A DNA stretch of 64,000 bases from Vicinamibacteria bacterium (lineage in GTDB: Bacteria; Acidobacteriota; Vicinamibacteria; Fen-336), in the NCBI GenBank assembly GCA_023701125.1, contig JAMPXO010000001.1, positions 1 to 64,000 of the forward strand. The letters are read 5' to 3'. The notes under the pieces were generated by a model. It did no database searches, was not told where the DNA came from, and was given only the letters and a program-made list of their open reading frames with translations. The translations under genes were made by a program, and so were the position numbers. Of this stretch, positions 8,012 to 15,902 are shown one piece after another (the stretch's first letter is position 1; every line of letters starts with the position of its first letter).

Positions 8012-9118
8012 ATGAACGTCGTCCTCGTCTCTCACTACCTGCTCCCCCACGCCGGCGGCATCGAGATCGTGGTCGAGGATCTGCGCGCAGCGCTGGTCGC
8101 CGCTGGCCACCGGGTGATCGTGATCGGCTCCGCGCCCGGGACGACCGGACCGCCGCAGCCGGGCCAGGTCGTGGTGCCGGCGTGGAACGGCCTCGAGCCG
8201 CTCGGCGTGCCCTACCCGATCTTCGCCCCGCTGGCGCTGGTCCGGGCGCTCGACTCCGCGCTCGCCGGCGCGGACGTCGTGCACGTCCACGGCATGCTGC
8301 AGTCGAGTTCCCTGCTGGCCGCGGTGATGGCGCGGCGGCGCGGCGTGCGGGTCGTGCTGACCGAGCACACGGGCCGCGTGCACCCGAGCCAGCCGCTGCT
8401 GCACGCCGTCGAGACCGCCGCCACCCAGATCCTGGGCCGCCTCTGCTGCCGGAACGCCGACGTGATCTCGGTCCTCAACACGCGGGTCGAGGCCGAGGTG
8501 CGGGCGCTGGCGCCCGGGCGCCCGATCCGCCTCCTCCGCAACGGCCTGGACGCGGAGCTGTTCCGGCCGGCGACGCCGGAGCGGCGGGCGGCCCTCCGCG
8601 AGCGCTGGGGGCTGAAGCAACCGACGGCGCTGTTCGTCGGCCGCCAGGTCGAGCGCAAGGGCTTCGCGCTCGCCGCAGCAGCGGCGCAGGGCGCCTTCGA
8701 CCTCGTTGCCTGCGGCCGGGAGGACGGCCTGCAGCGCCCCGCCGGCGTGCGCTGCCTCGGCCCGCTGCCACGCGAGCAGGTCGTCGAGCTGTACCAGGCC
8801 GCCGATCTGCTGCTGCTGCCCGCGCGCGGCGAGGGGTTCCCACTCGTGGTTCCCGAGGCGATGGCGTGCGGGTTGTGCGTGGTGGTCGGCGACGAGGTCG
8901 CGTTCCGCGACCACCTCAACCCGGACGTGGCGGCGTTCTGCGGCTTCGACGCCGGCTCGATCCGCGGGGTGGTGACGGGCCTGCTCCACGACGCGGCCCG
9001 CCGCGCCGCCCTGGCCGCCGCGGGCCGCGCCTACGCGCTGCAGCGATTCGAAGCCCGGGCGGCGCTCGACGGCTACCTCGCGCTCTACTCGGCGAGCCAC
9101 GCCGCCGGGCTGCGATAG
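8012..9118 (+). CDS. Glycosyltransferase family 4 (GT-B fold)
   Basis: A 368-residue retaining GT-B glycosyltransferase. The N-terminal acceptor domain opens VVLVSHYLLPHAGGIEIVVEDL, the classic GGIE/GG-x-E motif of GT4. VVHVHGML is at about 89-96. The C-terminal donor domain contains ALFVGRQVERKGF (about 207-219) and the donor-binding E-x7-E variant GEGFPLVVPEAMACGLCVV. It has the usual length. It probably adds a nucleotide-activated sugar to a lipid-linked glycan at the inner face of the membrane. The ATG at 8012 is chosen because the -10 at 7964-7969 excludes an in-frame ATG at 7970. Neighbouring rfbD and membrane proteins support a surface-glycan role. Confidence 0.87.
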   Translation: MNVVLVSHYLLPHAGGIEIVVEDLRAALVAAGHRVIVIGSAPGTTGPPQPGQVVVPAWNGLEPLGVPYPIFAPLALVRALDSALAGADVVHVHGMLQSSSLLAAVMARRRGVRVVLTEHTGRVHPSQPLLHAVETAATQILGRLCCRNADVISVLNTRVEAEVRALAPGRPIRLLRNGLDAELFRPATPERRAALRERWGLKQPTALFVGRQVERKGFALAAAAAQGAFDLVACGREDGLQRPAGVRCLGPLPREQVVELYQAADLLLLPARGEGFPLVVPEAMACGLCVVVGDEVAFRDHLNPDVAAFCGFDAGSIRGVVTGLLHDAARRAALAAAGRAYALQRFEARAALDGYLALYSASHAAGLR

Positions 9119-9160
9119 GGCCGCGCCCCGTCGCGCAGCACGGGGCCGCCGCCCCGCGGA

Positions 9161-10543
9161 TCAGTTGACGTAGCCGAGCGCGCGCAGCCGCTCCAGGCTC
9201 TCGCTCGGCGCCGGCGCCGCAAAGGGCCTGGCGGCGCCTCTCGCCAGCGCCCGCCGCATCCGTGCGCGGGCTTCGGCCACCAGCTCCGGCCGCGTCCCGG
9301 CCAGGTCCTGGCGCTCGCGCGGGTCCGCGCGAAGGTCGAACAACTGCGGCCCGAGGCCGGGCTGGCGGTACTCGATCAGCTTCAGTTGATCGTCGCGGTA
9401 GTACGAGACGGCACCCACGTAGTGGGACGCGCCGACCAGCGCCCGGCCCGCGCCGTCCCGGTCCGGCAGCGGAATGCTGTCGATGCCTGCGGGCACCGCG
9501 GCGCCGCCGAGGTGGAGCAGCGTGGCGTAGACGTCGAGGCTGCCGACCAGCGAGCGGACCCGGCCGCGCGGGAGTCCGCTCGGAAAGCGCAACACGAGCG
9601 GGACCCGCAGGATGGTGTCGTAGGGGTGGTCGTGCCAGACCTGCTGCCGTGGGTGCTCGCCGAATCCCTCGCCGTGGTCGGCCAGGACCACGAGCGCCGT
9701 GGTCGCCGCTCGCCCGCGTCGCTCGACTTCGCCCCACAGCGCGCCCAGCGCGGCGTCCGTCTGCTGCAACTCGCCGTCGTACTGGTCGACGAGTTGGCTC
9801 CACTGCGCGGGAGTGAGCACCACCCCGCCCTCGTTGACGTCGTCCTTGAACACGAATCCGGCGCCACGCTCGGCCGCCGTGAAGTCCTCGCGGGTGCCGG
9901 CGCCGGAAAGGTTCGCCGGCCGCGGCCAGCGCGCCACCCAGTCGCGGTGGGCCGGCTCGGGCAGGTACGGGGCGTGGGGATCGAGCCAGTGCACCAGCAC
10001 GAACGCCGGTCCGGACCGCGGCCGGGCCAGGAACTCCACGGCCCGCGCCACGAGTTCCGCACGTGGCGTCGGCACGAACTCGCGGAAGCCGCGGCGGAAG
10101 CCGGGCTCGTCGTAGATGCCCTGCTCGGTGTAGGCCGCCGTGTCGTAGCCGGCCGCCGCCAGCGCCGTCGCGAGCGTGGTGGCCTCGCGTGGCAGGTCGA
10201 GCACGACCGAGTCCGGGTCGAGCGAGACCCCGTGATGCTGCACGAACAGGCCCGTGAAGAGGCTGGCCATCGAGGGCACTGTCCATGGGGCAGGCGCAAT
10301 CGCGTTCTCGTACACGATCGACTCGGCCGCGATCCGCGCGAGGTGCGGCGTCGTGTTCCGGGCGTAGCCGTGGACCGTGGTGTGGTCGGCCCGCGCGGTG
10401 TCCCACACGACCAGGACGATGTCGGGCGCGGGCGCCAGCAGCGGTAGCACGAGGCGCGCCACGCCCACGAACACGGCGCCGGCCAGCACGCCGCAGATCG
10501 TCCGGCACCCCACTCGCCACAGCGGTCGCGTCGGCCCTGGCAC
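9161..10543 (-). CDS. Membrane-anchored sulfatase-superfamily hydrolase lacking the formylglycine motif
   Basis: A 460-residue protein. One N-terminal membrane helix (about residues 13-35) precedes an alkaline-phosphatase/sulfatase fold domain placed outside the cytoplasm. Metal-site motifs are VVWDTARADHTTVHGYARNT (about 43-62), LVHWLDPHAPY and VLADHGEGFGEH. Where sulfatases have C/S-x-P-S-R the protein has APWTVPSMASLFTG, so formylglycine cannot form and Thr is the likely nucleophile, as in phosphoethanolamine or lipoteichoic-acid transferases. The tail SLERLRALGYVN is a common end of this family in Acidobacteria and deltaproteobacteria. The GTG start at 10543 is a guess; GTG 10513 is the alternative. 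It follows rfbD by eight bases. Confidence 0.78.
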   Translation of the reverse strand: MPGPTRPLWRVGCRTICGVLAGAVFVGVARLVLPLLAPAPDIVLVVWDTARADHTTVHGYARNTTPHLARIAAESIVYENAIAPAPWTVPSMASLFTGLFVQHHGVSLDPDSVVLDLPREATTLATALAAAGYDTAAYTEQGIYDEPGFRRGFREFVPTPRAELVARAVEFLARPRSGPAFVLVHWLDPHAPYLPEPAHRDWVARWPRPANLSGAGTREDFTAAERGAGFVFKDDVNEGGVVLTPAQWSQLVDQYDGELQQTDAALGALWGEVERRGRAATTALVVLADHGEGFGEHPRQQVWHDHPYDTILRVPLVLRFPSGLPRGRVRSLVGSLDVYATLLHLGGAAVPAGIDSIPLPDRDGAGRALVGASHYVGAVSYYRDDQLKLIEYRQPGLGPQLFDLRADPRERQDLAGTRPELVAEARARMRRALARGAARPFAAPAPSESLERLRALGYVN

Positions 10544-10551
10544 GGAACGGA

Positions 10552-11415
10552 TCAGGACCGCCCCGTCCCGAGGTACTCCGCGAGCGCTTCCGCCCACGGC
10601 CGCAGCGGGGGCAGGCCCGTCGCCTCGTAGCGCTCCTTGGACAGGATGGCGTGACCCGGGCGGCGTGCCTTGCCGCCGAGGTCGCGGGCCCGCGCCTCGA
10701 TCACGGGCACGTCGACGCGCGCCACCCGCACCGTCTCCTGCGCGAACGCGTACCACGTGCACGAGCCCTGGTTGGTGACGTGGAACAGGCCACGCGCGCC
10801 CTTGGCGACCAGCTTGACGATCGCGTCGGCGAGGTCCGGCGCGTAGGTCGGCGAGCAGACCTGGTCGCTGACGACCTGCAACGGCTCGCCAGGGCTGCCG
10901 GCCGCAGCGCGGGCCAGGATGCGGTCGGGGAACGAGCCGCCCTTGGCGCGGCTGCCGCCGCGACCGAACAGCGCGCTGGTGCGCACGATCAGGTAGGGGC
11001 AGCCCGAGGCGGCCACCAGGTGCTCGCCGGCCAGCTTGGAGGCGCCGTAGACCGAGAGCGGGCGCGGGCAGTCGTGCTCGTCGTACGGCGCCTGCTGCGC
11101 GCCGTCGAAGACGAAGTCGGTCGAGACGTGCACGGTCAGCGCGGCCACGGCGCTGGCCGCCCGCGCCAGGTGCAGGGGTCCCAGCGCGTTGACGGCGAAG
11201 GCCGCCGCGCCCAGCGTCTCGGCGCCCTCGACGTCGTTCCAGGCCGAGGCGTTGACGACGATGTCGGGGCGCGCGCCGCGCACGACCCGCGCCACCGCCT
11301 CCGGGTCGGTCACGTCGAGTTCGGCGCTGCCGCCCGACCACACCACCTCGTTGCCGAGGCGCGCGCAGAGCGCACGGCCGAGCTGCCCGGTGGCGCCGGT
11401 GATCAGGTACCTCAT
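10552..11415 (-). CDS. rfbD: dTDP-4-dehydrorhamnose reductase
   Basis: A 287-residue extended SDR that makes dTDP-L-rhamnose from dTDP-4-dehydro-L-rhamnose with NAD(P)H (EC 1.1.1.133), the last step of rhamnose donor synthesis. The Rossmann motif GATGQLG is at 7-13. The catalytic set is Ser98/Thr99 in VHVSTDFVFDG plus Tyr123-x3-Lys127 (YGASK). The C-terminal SKERYEATGLPPLRPWAEAL is typical of RmlD. The ATG overlaps the upstream pterin dehydratase stop (ATGA), indicating coupled translation. The genes for RmlA, RmlB and RmlC are not in this window. It supplies rhamnose for the glycan made by the adjacent transferases. Confidence 0.9.
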   Translation of the reverse strand: MRYLITGATGQLGRALCARLGNEVVWSGGSAELDVTDPEAVARVVRGARPDIVVNASAWNDVEGAETLGAAAFAVNALGPLHLARAASAVAALTVHVSTDFVFDGAQQAPYDEHDCPRPLSVYGASKLAGEHLVAASGCPYLIVRTSALFGRGGSRAKGGSFPDRILARAAAGSPGEPLQVVSDQVCSPTYAPDLADAIVKLVAKGARGLFHVTNQGSCTWYAFAQETVRVARVDVPVIEARARDLGGKARRPGHAILSKERYEATGLPPLRPWAEALAEYLGTGRS

Positions 11416-11684
11416 GGGTCGATCCTCCTGGCGAGGCGGAAGTCGCGCTCCGTCAGGCCTCCGCTGTCGTGGCTCCAGAGCGTGAGCCGGACCTTGTCGT
11501 AGGCGACGTGGATGTCGGGATGGTGGTCGGCGGCCTCGGCCAGCGCGGCCACCCGGTTCACGAACGCGATCGCGTCCGCGAACGAGGCGAAGGTGTAGAG
11601 ACGAGTGATGCGGACGCCGTCGCGCTGCCAGCCCGGAAGCGCTGCGAGCTCACGATCGACCGTGCTGTCGTCGAGCAGCGGCAC
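11412..11684 (-). CDS. phhB: 4a-hydroxytetrahydrobiopterin dehydratase
   Basis: A 90-residue pterin-4a-carbinolamine dehydratase (PCD/DCoH, EC 4.2.1.96) that recycles the pterin cofactor of aromatic amino acid hydroxylases; some bacterial members act elsewhere in pterin metabolism. The family signature is seen as ADHHPDIHVAYDKVRLTLWS (His53, His54, Pro55), then HDSGGLTERD. Its length is standard. No phenylalanine hydroxylase gene is visible nearby, so the partner is unknown. The start is GTG with GGGAG eight bases ahead. It overlaps rfbD by four bases. Confidence 0.9.
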   Translation of the reverse strand: MPLLDDSTVDRELAALPGWQRDGVRITRLYTFASFADAIAFVNRVAALAEAADHHPDIHVAYDKVRLTLWSHDSGGLTERDFRLARRIDP

Positions 11685-11715
11685 TGGCGATCTCCCCGGG
11701 CGTGCGGCGCCCGAC

Positions 11716-13269
11716 TCACTCCTCCGGCGCGTCCACCTTGGCCGTGCCCGCCGTTTCCGCGGGCCGGCGGCGGCGGCGGCGGCGACGTCGCTTGCGCGGG
11801 GCCCCGCCTTCGGCAGACCCTTCGGCCGCTTCGGCCGCGTTCGGATCGGCGACGCCCGAGTCGGACGCCACGGCGACGGCGGCCGGCGTTTCAGGGGCCT
11901 CGGCTCCGTTGGCCGCGCCGCGGCGACGGCGGCCTCCGCGGCGGCGGCGGCGCGTCGAGCGCGGCGCCTCGGCGAGTTCCGCCTCGGCTTCGTCGAGCGG
12001 CTCGTCGCGGGCGAGGACGACTTCGCCCGGCGTCGCCGGCGCGAGGTCGAGCGAGCGCCAGTGCAGCGCCAGCTCGCGCCCTTCTTCGGCGCCGTGGATC
12101 TCCAGCCAGCGCAGCGCGTCTTCGAGGTAGGGCCGCCCCGCCAGCAGGTCGACGGCCGTGGGATCGCTGTGGACGGCGCGCAGCCGGGCCTGGGCCAGCA
12201 TCACGAGCCGCACCTGGTTGAGGTCGCGGCGGGCGAACGGCAGCGCCAGCGTCGCGGGCATCGTGGCCTCCGGCTCGGGCTCGGGCACGCCGAGCCGACG
12301 CGCCTCGGCGCCCGGGTCCGGCGGCTGCGGCCGGTGGGCCTCTTCGCGGCGGTGGTCGCGGGCGGGGGCCAGCACGGCCGCGCGCTTGAGCGAGACACCG
12401 AGCGGCACCAGCACGGTGCCGCCGAGCACGGCGGTCGACAGGTCGTCGGGCGCGGCCAGGCCCTCGTTGCGATAGGCGTCGAGGCGGTCGAGGCTGGCCC
12501 GCAGCTCGCCGCCCTTGCGGGAGAGCGCGGCGTCCGCCTCGGGCAGGATGTAGGCCAGCAGGCCGACCTCGTGCAGGTGCTCGAACGTCTTGCGAGCGGC
12601 GCCCTGGCGCAGGATCTTGTACAGCTCCTCGAGCACGCGGGCGGGGCTGCTCTTGAGGATCTCGGCGCGCAACGCGCGGATCGCCTCGACCGAGTCCGGG
12701 TCGATCGAGAACGACAGCCGCGTCGCCAGCGCGACGGCGCGCAGCATCCGCACCGGGTCCTCGCGGAAACGGACGCCCGGGTCGCCGATGGTGCGGATCG
12801 TGCGCGACTCCAGGTCGCGCAGGCCGTCGATGTAATCGATCACCGAGAACGTCGCGATGTCGTAAAACAGCGCGTTGACGGTGAAGTCGCGGCGGAACGC
12901 GTCCTCCTCCGGCGTGCCGAAGGTGTTGTCGCGCTTGATCAGCAGGTCCTCGCCCGCCTCGGGCTCGGCCAGCTTGCGGAAGGTCGAGACCTCGACCACC
13001 TTCTTGCCGAAGCGCACGTGGGCGAGGCGGAAGCGGCGGCCGACGATGAAGCAGTTGCGGAACAGCCGCTTGACCTGGTTCGGGTGAGCCGAGGTCGAGA
13101 TGTCGAAGTCCTTCGGCGTCCGCGCCAGCATCAGGTCGCGGACGCCTCCGCCCACCAGGTACCCGAGGTACCCGAAATTCTTGAGGCGATAAAGGACCTT
13201 CAGCGCATCCGGGTCGATGTTGCGGCGCGAGATCGGATGCTCAGAGCGGGGCAGAACGCGCGGGGCCAT
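11716..13269 (-). CDS. pcnB: Poly(A) polymerase I / tRNA nucleotidyltransferase family (PcnB-like)
   Basis: A 517-residue class II nucleotidyltransferase. The head domain has YLVGGGVRDLMLARTPKDFDI with the catalytic D-x-D pair, then RRDFTVNALFYD. RDPVRMLRAVALATRLSF-type motifs (here REDPVRMLRAVALATRLS) define the neck. The N-terminal ISRRNIDPDALKVLYRL is characteristic of PcnB (poly(A) polymerase) rather than CCA enzymes. The C-terminal 140 residues are Ala/Glu-rich and end in a long arginine run followed by PAETAGTAKVDAPEE, as basic tails of PcnB do for RNA binding. An upstream in-frame ATG at 13284 overlaps the TATAAT -10, so ATG 13269 (MAPRVLPRSEHPIS) is used. It probably heads a minus-strand unit through phhB, rfbD and the sulfatase-like gene. 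Confidence 0.85.
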   Translation of the reverse strand: MAPRVLPRSEHPISRRNIDPDALKVLYRLKNFGYLGYLVGGGVRDLMLARTPKDFDISTSAHPNQVKRLFRNCFIVGRRFRLAHVRFGKKVVEVSTFRKLAEPEAGEDLLIKRDNTFGTPEEDAFRRDFTVNALFYDIATFSVIDYIDGLRDLESRTIRTIGDPGVRFREDPVRMLRAVALATRLSFSIDPDSVEAIRALRAEILKSSPARVLEELYKILRQGAARKTFEHLHEVGLLAYILPEADAALSRKGGELRASLDRLDAYRNEGLAAPDDLSTAVLGGTVLVPLGVSLKRAAVLAPARDHRREEAHRPQPPDPGAEARRLGVPEPEPEATMPATLALPFARRDLNQVRLVMLAQARLRAVHSDPTAVDLLAGRPYLEDALRWLEIHGAEEGRELALHWRSLDLAPATPGEVVLARDEPLDEAEAELAEAPRSTRRRRRGGRRRRGAANGAEAPETPAAVAVASDSGVADPNAAEAAEGSAEGGAPRKRRRRRRRRRPAETAGTAKVDAPEE

Positions 13270-13282
13270 GCCTTTGGTGGGC

Positions 13283-13288
13283 ATTATA
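13283..13288 (-). promoter_or_regulatory. Consensus -10 TATAAT of pcnB
   Basis: A perfect TATAAT on the minus strand predicts a transcript start near 13276, seven bases before the ATG at 13269 and downstream of the alternative ATG at 13284. Confidence 0.5.
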
Positions 13289-13309
13289 GGGGCGCCGAGG
13301 CTCTGAGGC

Positions 13310-13315
13310 TAAACT
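13310..13315 (+). promoter_or_regulatory. Putative -10 of the acyltransferase gene
   Basis: TAAACT predicts a start near 13322, five bases before the ATG at 13327. It is divergent from the pcnB promoter, with 21 bases between the two hexamers. Confidence 0.4.
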
Positions 13316-13326
13316 GCCGTCCGTCA

Positions 13327-14364
13327 ATGAGTTCCAACCGCCTCCTGGCGATCGACTGGCTGCGTGGCGTGGCCGTGGTGCTGATGTTCCAGACCCACGC
13401 CTACGATTCGTGGCTCGCCCCGGAGGCGCGCGCGGGGGCGTTCTACACCTGGAGCCGGCTGCTCGGCGGCTACCCCGCGCCGCTGTTCCTGTTCCTGGCC
13501 GGCGTCAGCCTGGCACTGCTCGCCAGCGCTCGCCACCGCGCGGGGCGCGGGCCGCGCGCGATCCTGCACGAGCTGGCGACGCGCGCGCTCGAGGTCGCGG
13601 GCTACGCCGTCGTGTTCCGGCTGGCGATGTACGTCGCCGGCGGCTTTCGTTCGCCGGGCGACCTGCTGCGAGTCGACGTGCTGAACGTGATCGCCGTCGC
13701 GATGGCGCTCTGCGCGCCGCCGCTCGCTTGCGCCAGGCCTCGCCGTCGGGTCGTGGCCAGCCTCGGCCTGGCGCTGGTGCTGGCGTTGCTCACCCCGCTC
13801 GCGTGGGACGCCTGGCGGCCGTCGGGCTGGCCCGACGCGATCGTCGGCTACTGGAGCGGGCGAGTGCCGGGCGCGTTCTTCCCGATCTTCCCGTGGGCAG
13901 GCTTCACCGCGCTGGGGGCGGCCGTGGGCACGGCGCTGGCGGCCTTTCCCGGGCGCGAGAGCCGGGTCGCCGCCGCGAGCGCCGCCGCCGGGGCCGTGCT
14001 GATCCCGCTGGCGCTGGCCCTCGACCGGCTGCCGCAGGTCTACCCCGTGTACGACTTCTGGTGGACGAGCCCCAGCTACTTCCTGGTCAAGTGCGGCATC
14101 CTGCTGCTGGCCCTGGGCGGCGCTTTCGCGTGGGCGCCGTGGGCGAGCCCACCGTCTCCGCTGCGCCAGATGGGCCGCACCAGCCTGCCGCTGTACTGGG
14201 CCCACATCGAGATCGCCTACGGCGGCCTGGTGGCGCCGTCGCTGCGCAAGTCGCTCGACGTCTCGCAGGCGAGCGTCGCGCTGCTGGTGTTGTGCGTTGC
14301 CATGCTCGCGCTGTCGGTGTTGCGCGAGCGGGTCCACCTCCTGCGGGCCGCCTCAGCGCGCTGA
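13327..14364 (+). CDS. Polytopic membrane protein, DUF1624/HGSNAT-like acyltransferase
   Basis: A 345-residue integral membrane protein with about ten helices. It opens RLLAIDWLRGVAVVLMFQTHAYDSW: an R-x-x-x-D-x-x-R-G start with a His in the first helix end, the signature of the DUF1624/heparan-alpha-glucosaminide N-acetyltransferase-like and OpgC-like families. PAPLFLFLAGVSLALL marks the second helix. Helices such as FFPIFPWAGFTALGAAVG and the late PLRQMGRTSLPLYWAHIEI are typical. Such proteins move acyl groups across the membrane onto sugars. The substrate is unknown. The last 12 bases overlap the opposing methyltransferase gene. Confidence 0.8.
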   Translation: MSSNRLLAIDWLRGVAVVLMFQTHAYDSWLAPEARAGAFYTWSRLLGGYPAPLFLFLAGVSLALLASARHRAGRGPRAILHELATRALEVAGYAVVFRLAMYVAGGFRSPGDLLRVDVLNVIAVAMALCAPPLACARPRRRVVASLGLALVLALLTPLAWDAWRPSGWPDAIVGYWSGRVPGAFFPIFPWAGFTALGAAVGTALAAFPGRESRVAAASAAAGAVLIPLALALDRLPQVYPVYDFWWTSPSYFLVKCGILLLALGGAFAWAPWASPPSPLRQMGRTSLPLYWAHIEIAYGGLVAPSLRKSLDVSQASVALLVLCVAMLALSVLRERVHLLRAASAR

Positions 14365-15330
14365 GACCGGCGCGACCAGCACCCGCGCGCCGCGGCGAGC
14401 GGCGCGGAAGCGGGCGCCCGCGGGGAACAGTTCGCTGCGGCGGAACGGCGGCATCGGCCGCGCGGGATCGCGCTCGAACAGCCCGTCGCGCTCGACCAGC
14501 GCGCCCGTGAAGAGCAGTTCGCGCCACTTGAGCGCCGGCAGCGAGAAGCCGGCGTCTTCGTCTCGCACGTCCTCGAAGGCGTCGGCCGGGTTGGGCGCGG
14601 GCGGCGCGGGCCGCGCCGGGACGGGCGGCTCCGTCGCGGCCTCTCCCGCGTCCTCGCGCAGCCGCCGCGCCAGGTGATCGAGCAGGCGCAACTCGCGCGG
14701 CGCGAGGTCGACGCGGTGCAGCAGCCGCCGCCACGCGAGCAGCGCGCGCGCGCCGCGCGGGCCGCGCAGCCCCAGTCCGGCTCGCAGCCGGGCCAGCACT
14801 TCTTCCTTCTGCTCGTGGGTGGCGAGCACCGGCGCAGGTGGCGGGGCCATCGCCGCCTGCTGCGCGCGGAACACCTCGTAACAGGTGACCATCACCGCCT
14901 GGGCGAGGTTGAGCGAGGGCTGGGCCGGGTGCGACGGGATGTGGACCTGGCGACCGCAGGCGTCGAGCTCGTCGCCCGCGAGGCCGGAGGTCTCGGGGCC
15001 GAACACCAGCGCCGCGGTCGCCCCCGCCGGCAGCGCTGCGACCTCGGCAGCCATCTCGCGCACGTCGAGCGCGGGTCCCTCGGCCGGGCGGCCCGAGAGC
15101 GCAGCCACGTAAGCGGCGCCGCGCAGCGCTTCGCCCAGGTTCGTCACCTCACGCGCGGACTCCAGCACTTCGTGGGCGCGCCAGGCGCTGCGCCAGGCGT
15201 CGATCCGCCGCCAGTCGCCCGGCGCCACCAGCGTCAACTCGGCGAGCCCGGCGTTGCGCATCGCGCGTGCGACCGAGCCCACGTTGGTCGCGGTCTCGGG
15301 CCGCACCAGTACCAGTTGCACGGAGGTCAT
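14353..15330 (-). CDS. TrmH-family RNA 2'-O-methyltransferase (TrmJ-like) with C-terminal extension
   Basis: A 325-residue SPOUT methyltransferase using S-adenosylmethionine. Motif 1 is LVRPETATNVGSVARAMRNAGL (about 6-27), motif 2 is LVFGPETSGL (about 110-119) and motif 3 is IPSHPAQPSLNLAQAV (about 130-145). The HPAQPSLNLAQAV form and the order fit TrmJ/TrMet(Xm32), which methylates the ribose of tRNA position 32. The C-terminal third adds a helical zone typical of TrmJ and then about 80 residues (FSLPALKWRELLFTGALVER) I do not recognise. The ATG at 15330 is chosen because the family starts at this motif spacing. It converges with and overlaps the acyltransferase gene by 12 bases. Confidence 0.84.
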   Translation of the reverse strand: MTSVQLVLVRPETATNVGSVARAMRNAGLAELTLVAPGDWRRIDAWRSAWRAHEVLESAREVTNLGEALRGAAYVAALSGRPAEGPALDVREMAAEVAALPAGATAALVFGPETSGLAGDELDACGRQVHIPSHPAQPSLNLAQAVMVTCYEVFRAQQAAMAPPPAPVLATHEQKEEVLARLRAGLGLRGPRGARALLAWRRLLHRVDLAPRELRLLDHLARRLREDAGEAATEPPVPARPAPPAPNPADAFEDVRDEDAGFSLPALKWRELLFTGALVERDGLFERDPARPMPPFRRSELFPAGARFRAARRGARVLVAPVSAR

Positions 15331-15349
15331 CGCGGGAGCCCGACGCGAC

Positions 15350-15781
15350 TCAGCGGTGGAGGTGGCGACCGGAGAACTGGCGGGCCCGCGGCGGACGGCC
15401 GAGGTGCTCGAGCAGCACCGCGTCGACACGCGCCAGGTCGGCCTCCGCCAGCGCCACGAACTCGAGGCCGAGGCCCGGCGGCAGCGCGTGGGAGATGGTC
15501 GGGTTCGGGGCGCCGTGCTCGTGGGTCCAGGCGACGCGGCACGCGGCGCGCACGGGCAGATCGTTGCCGGGCAGCCAGAACTCCAGCGTCACTTCGGCTC
15601 CCAGCGCCAGCGGCTGCCCACGCTCGACGAACGCGCCGTGGCGAGCCAGGTCCATCAGCAGCACGGGCTCGGTCGATCCCTCGACGTGGAGCGTGCCGCG
15701 GCGGATGAAGGAGATGCGCAGCCGGCTCAGCGCTTCGACGTCGTGGCGCGTGGGACGCGGCACCGGCTTGGGCCTGGCCAT
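15350..15781 (-). CDS. PilZ-domain protein
   Basis: A 143-residue protein with a single PilZ-like domain over about residues 20-135: RLRISFIRRGTLHVEGSTEP, then DLARHGAFVERGQPLALGAEVTLEFWLP, ending with LGLEFVALAEADLARVDAVL. The classical c-di-GMP motif RxxxR...D/NxSxxG is only partly kept (RISFIRRG and DLARHGAF; Ser is replaced by Ala), so binding of c-di-GMP is doubtful. It is likely a cytoplasmic regulator of motility or envelope functions. The stop lies 19 bases before the methyltransferase start, so the two are probably one transcript. Confidence 0.8.
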   Translation of the reverse strand: MARPKPVPRPTRHDVEALSRLRISFIRRGTLHVEGSTEPVLLMDLARHGAFVERGQPLALGAEVTLEFWLPGNDLPVRAACRVAWTHEHGAPNPTISHALPPGLGLEFVALAEADLARVDAVLLEHLGRPPRARQFSGRHLHR

Positions 15782-15852
15782 GTTTCGGGGTTCCCCGGAC
15801 ACAACGTAGCACCGGCCTTCTTGAACGGTCAACGCCCGATCCTTCTCGGATC

Positions 15853-15858
15853 TAAGAT
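15853..15858 (+). promoter_or_regulatory. Putative -10 of the FHA-TIG gene
   Basis: TAAGAT predicts a start at about 15865 and a 38-base leader holding CAGGAGTT before the TTG start at 15903. Confidence 0.35.
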
Positions 15859-15902
15859 ACGTCCACGCGCCGTCGCTCGCCAGCGGTGCCAGGAGTTCCG
15901 CC

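Noticed and set aside
13270-13284. ATG 13284 as pcnB start
   Set aside because: It overlaps the TATAAT hexamer and would precede the predicted transcript start; ATG 13269 is preferred.
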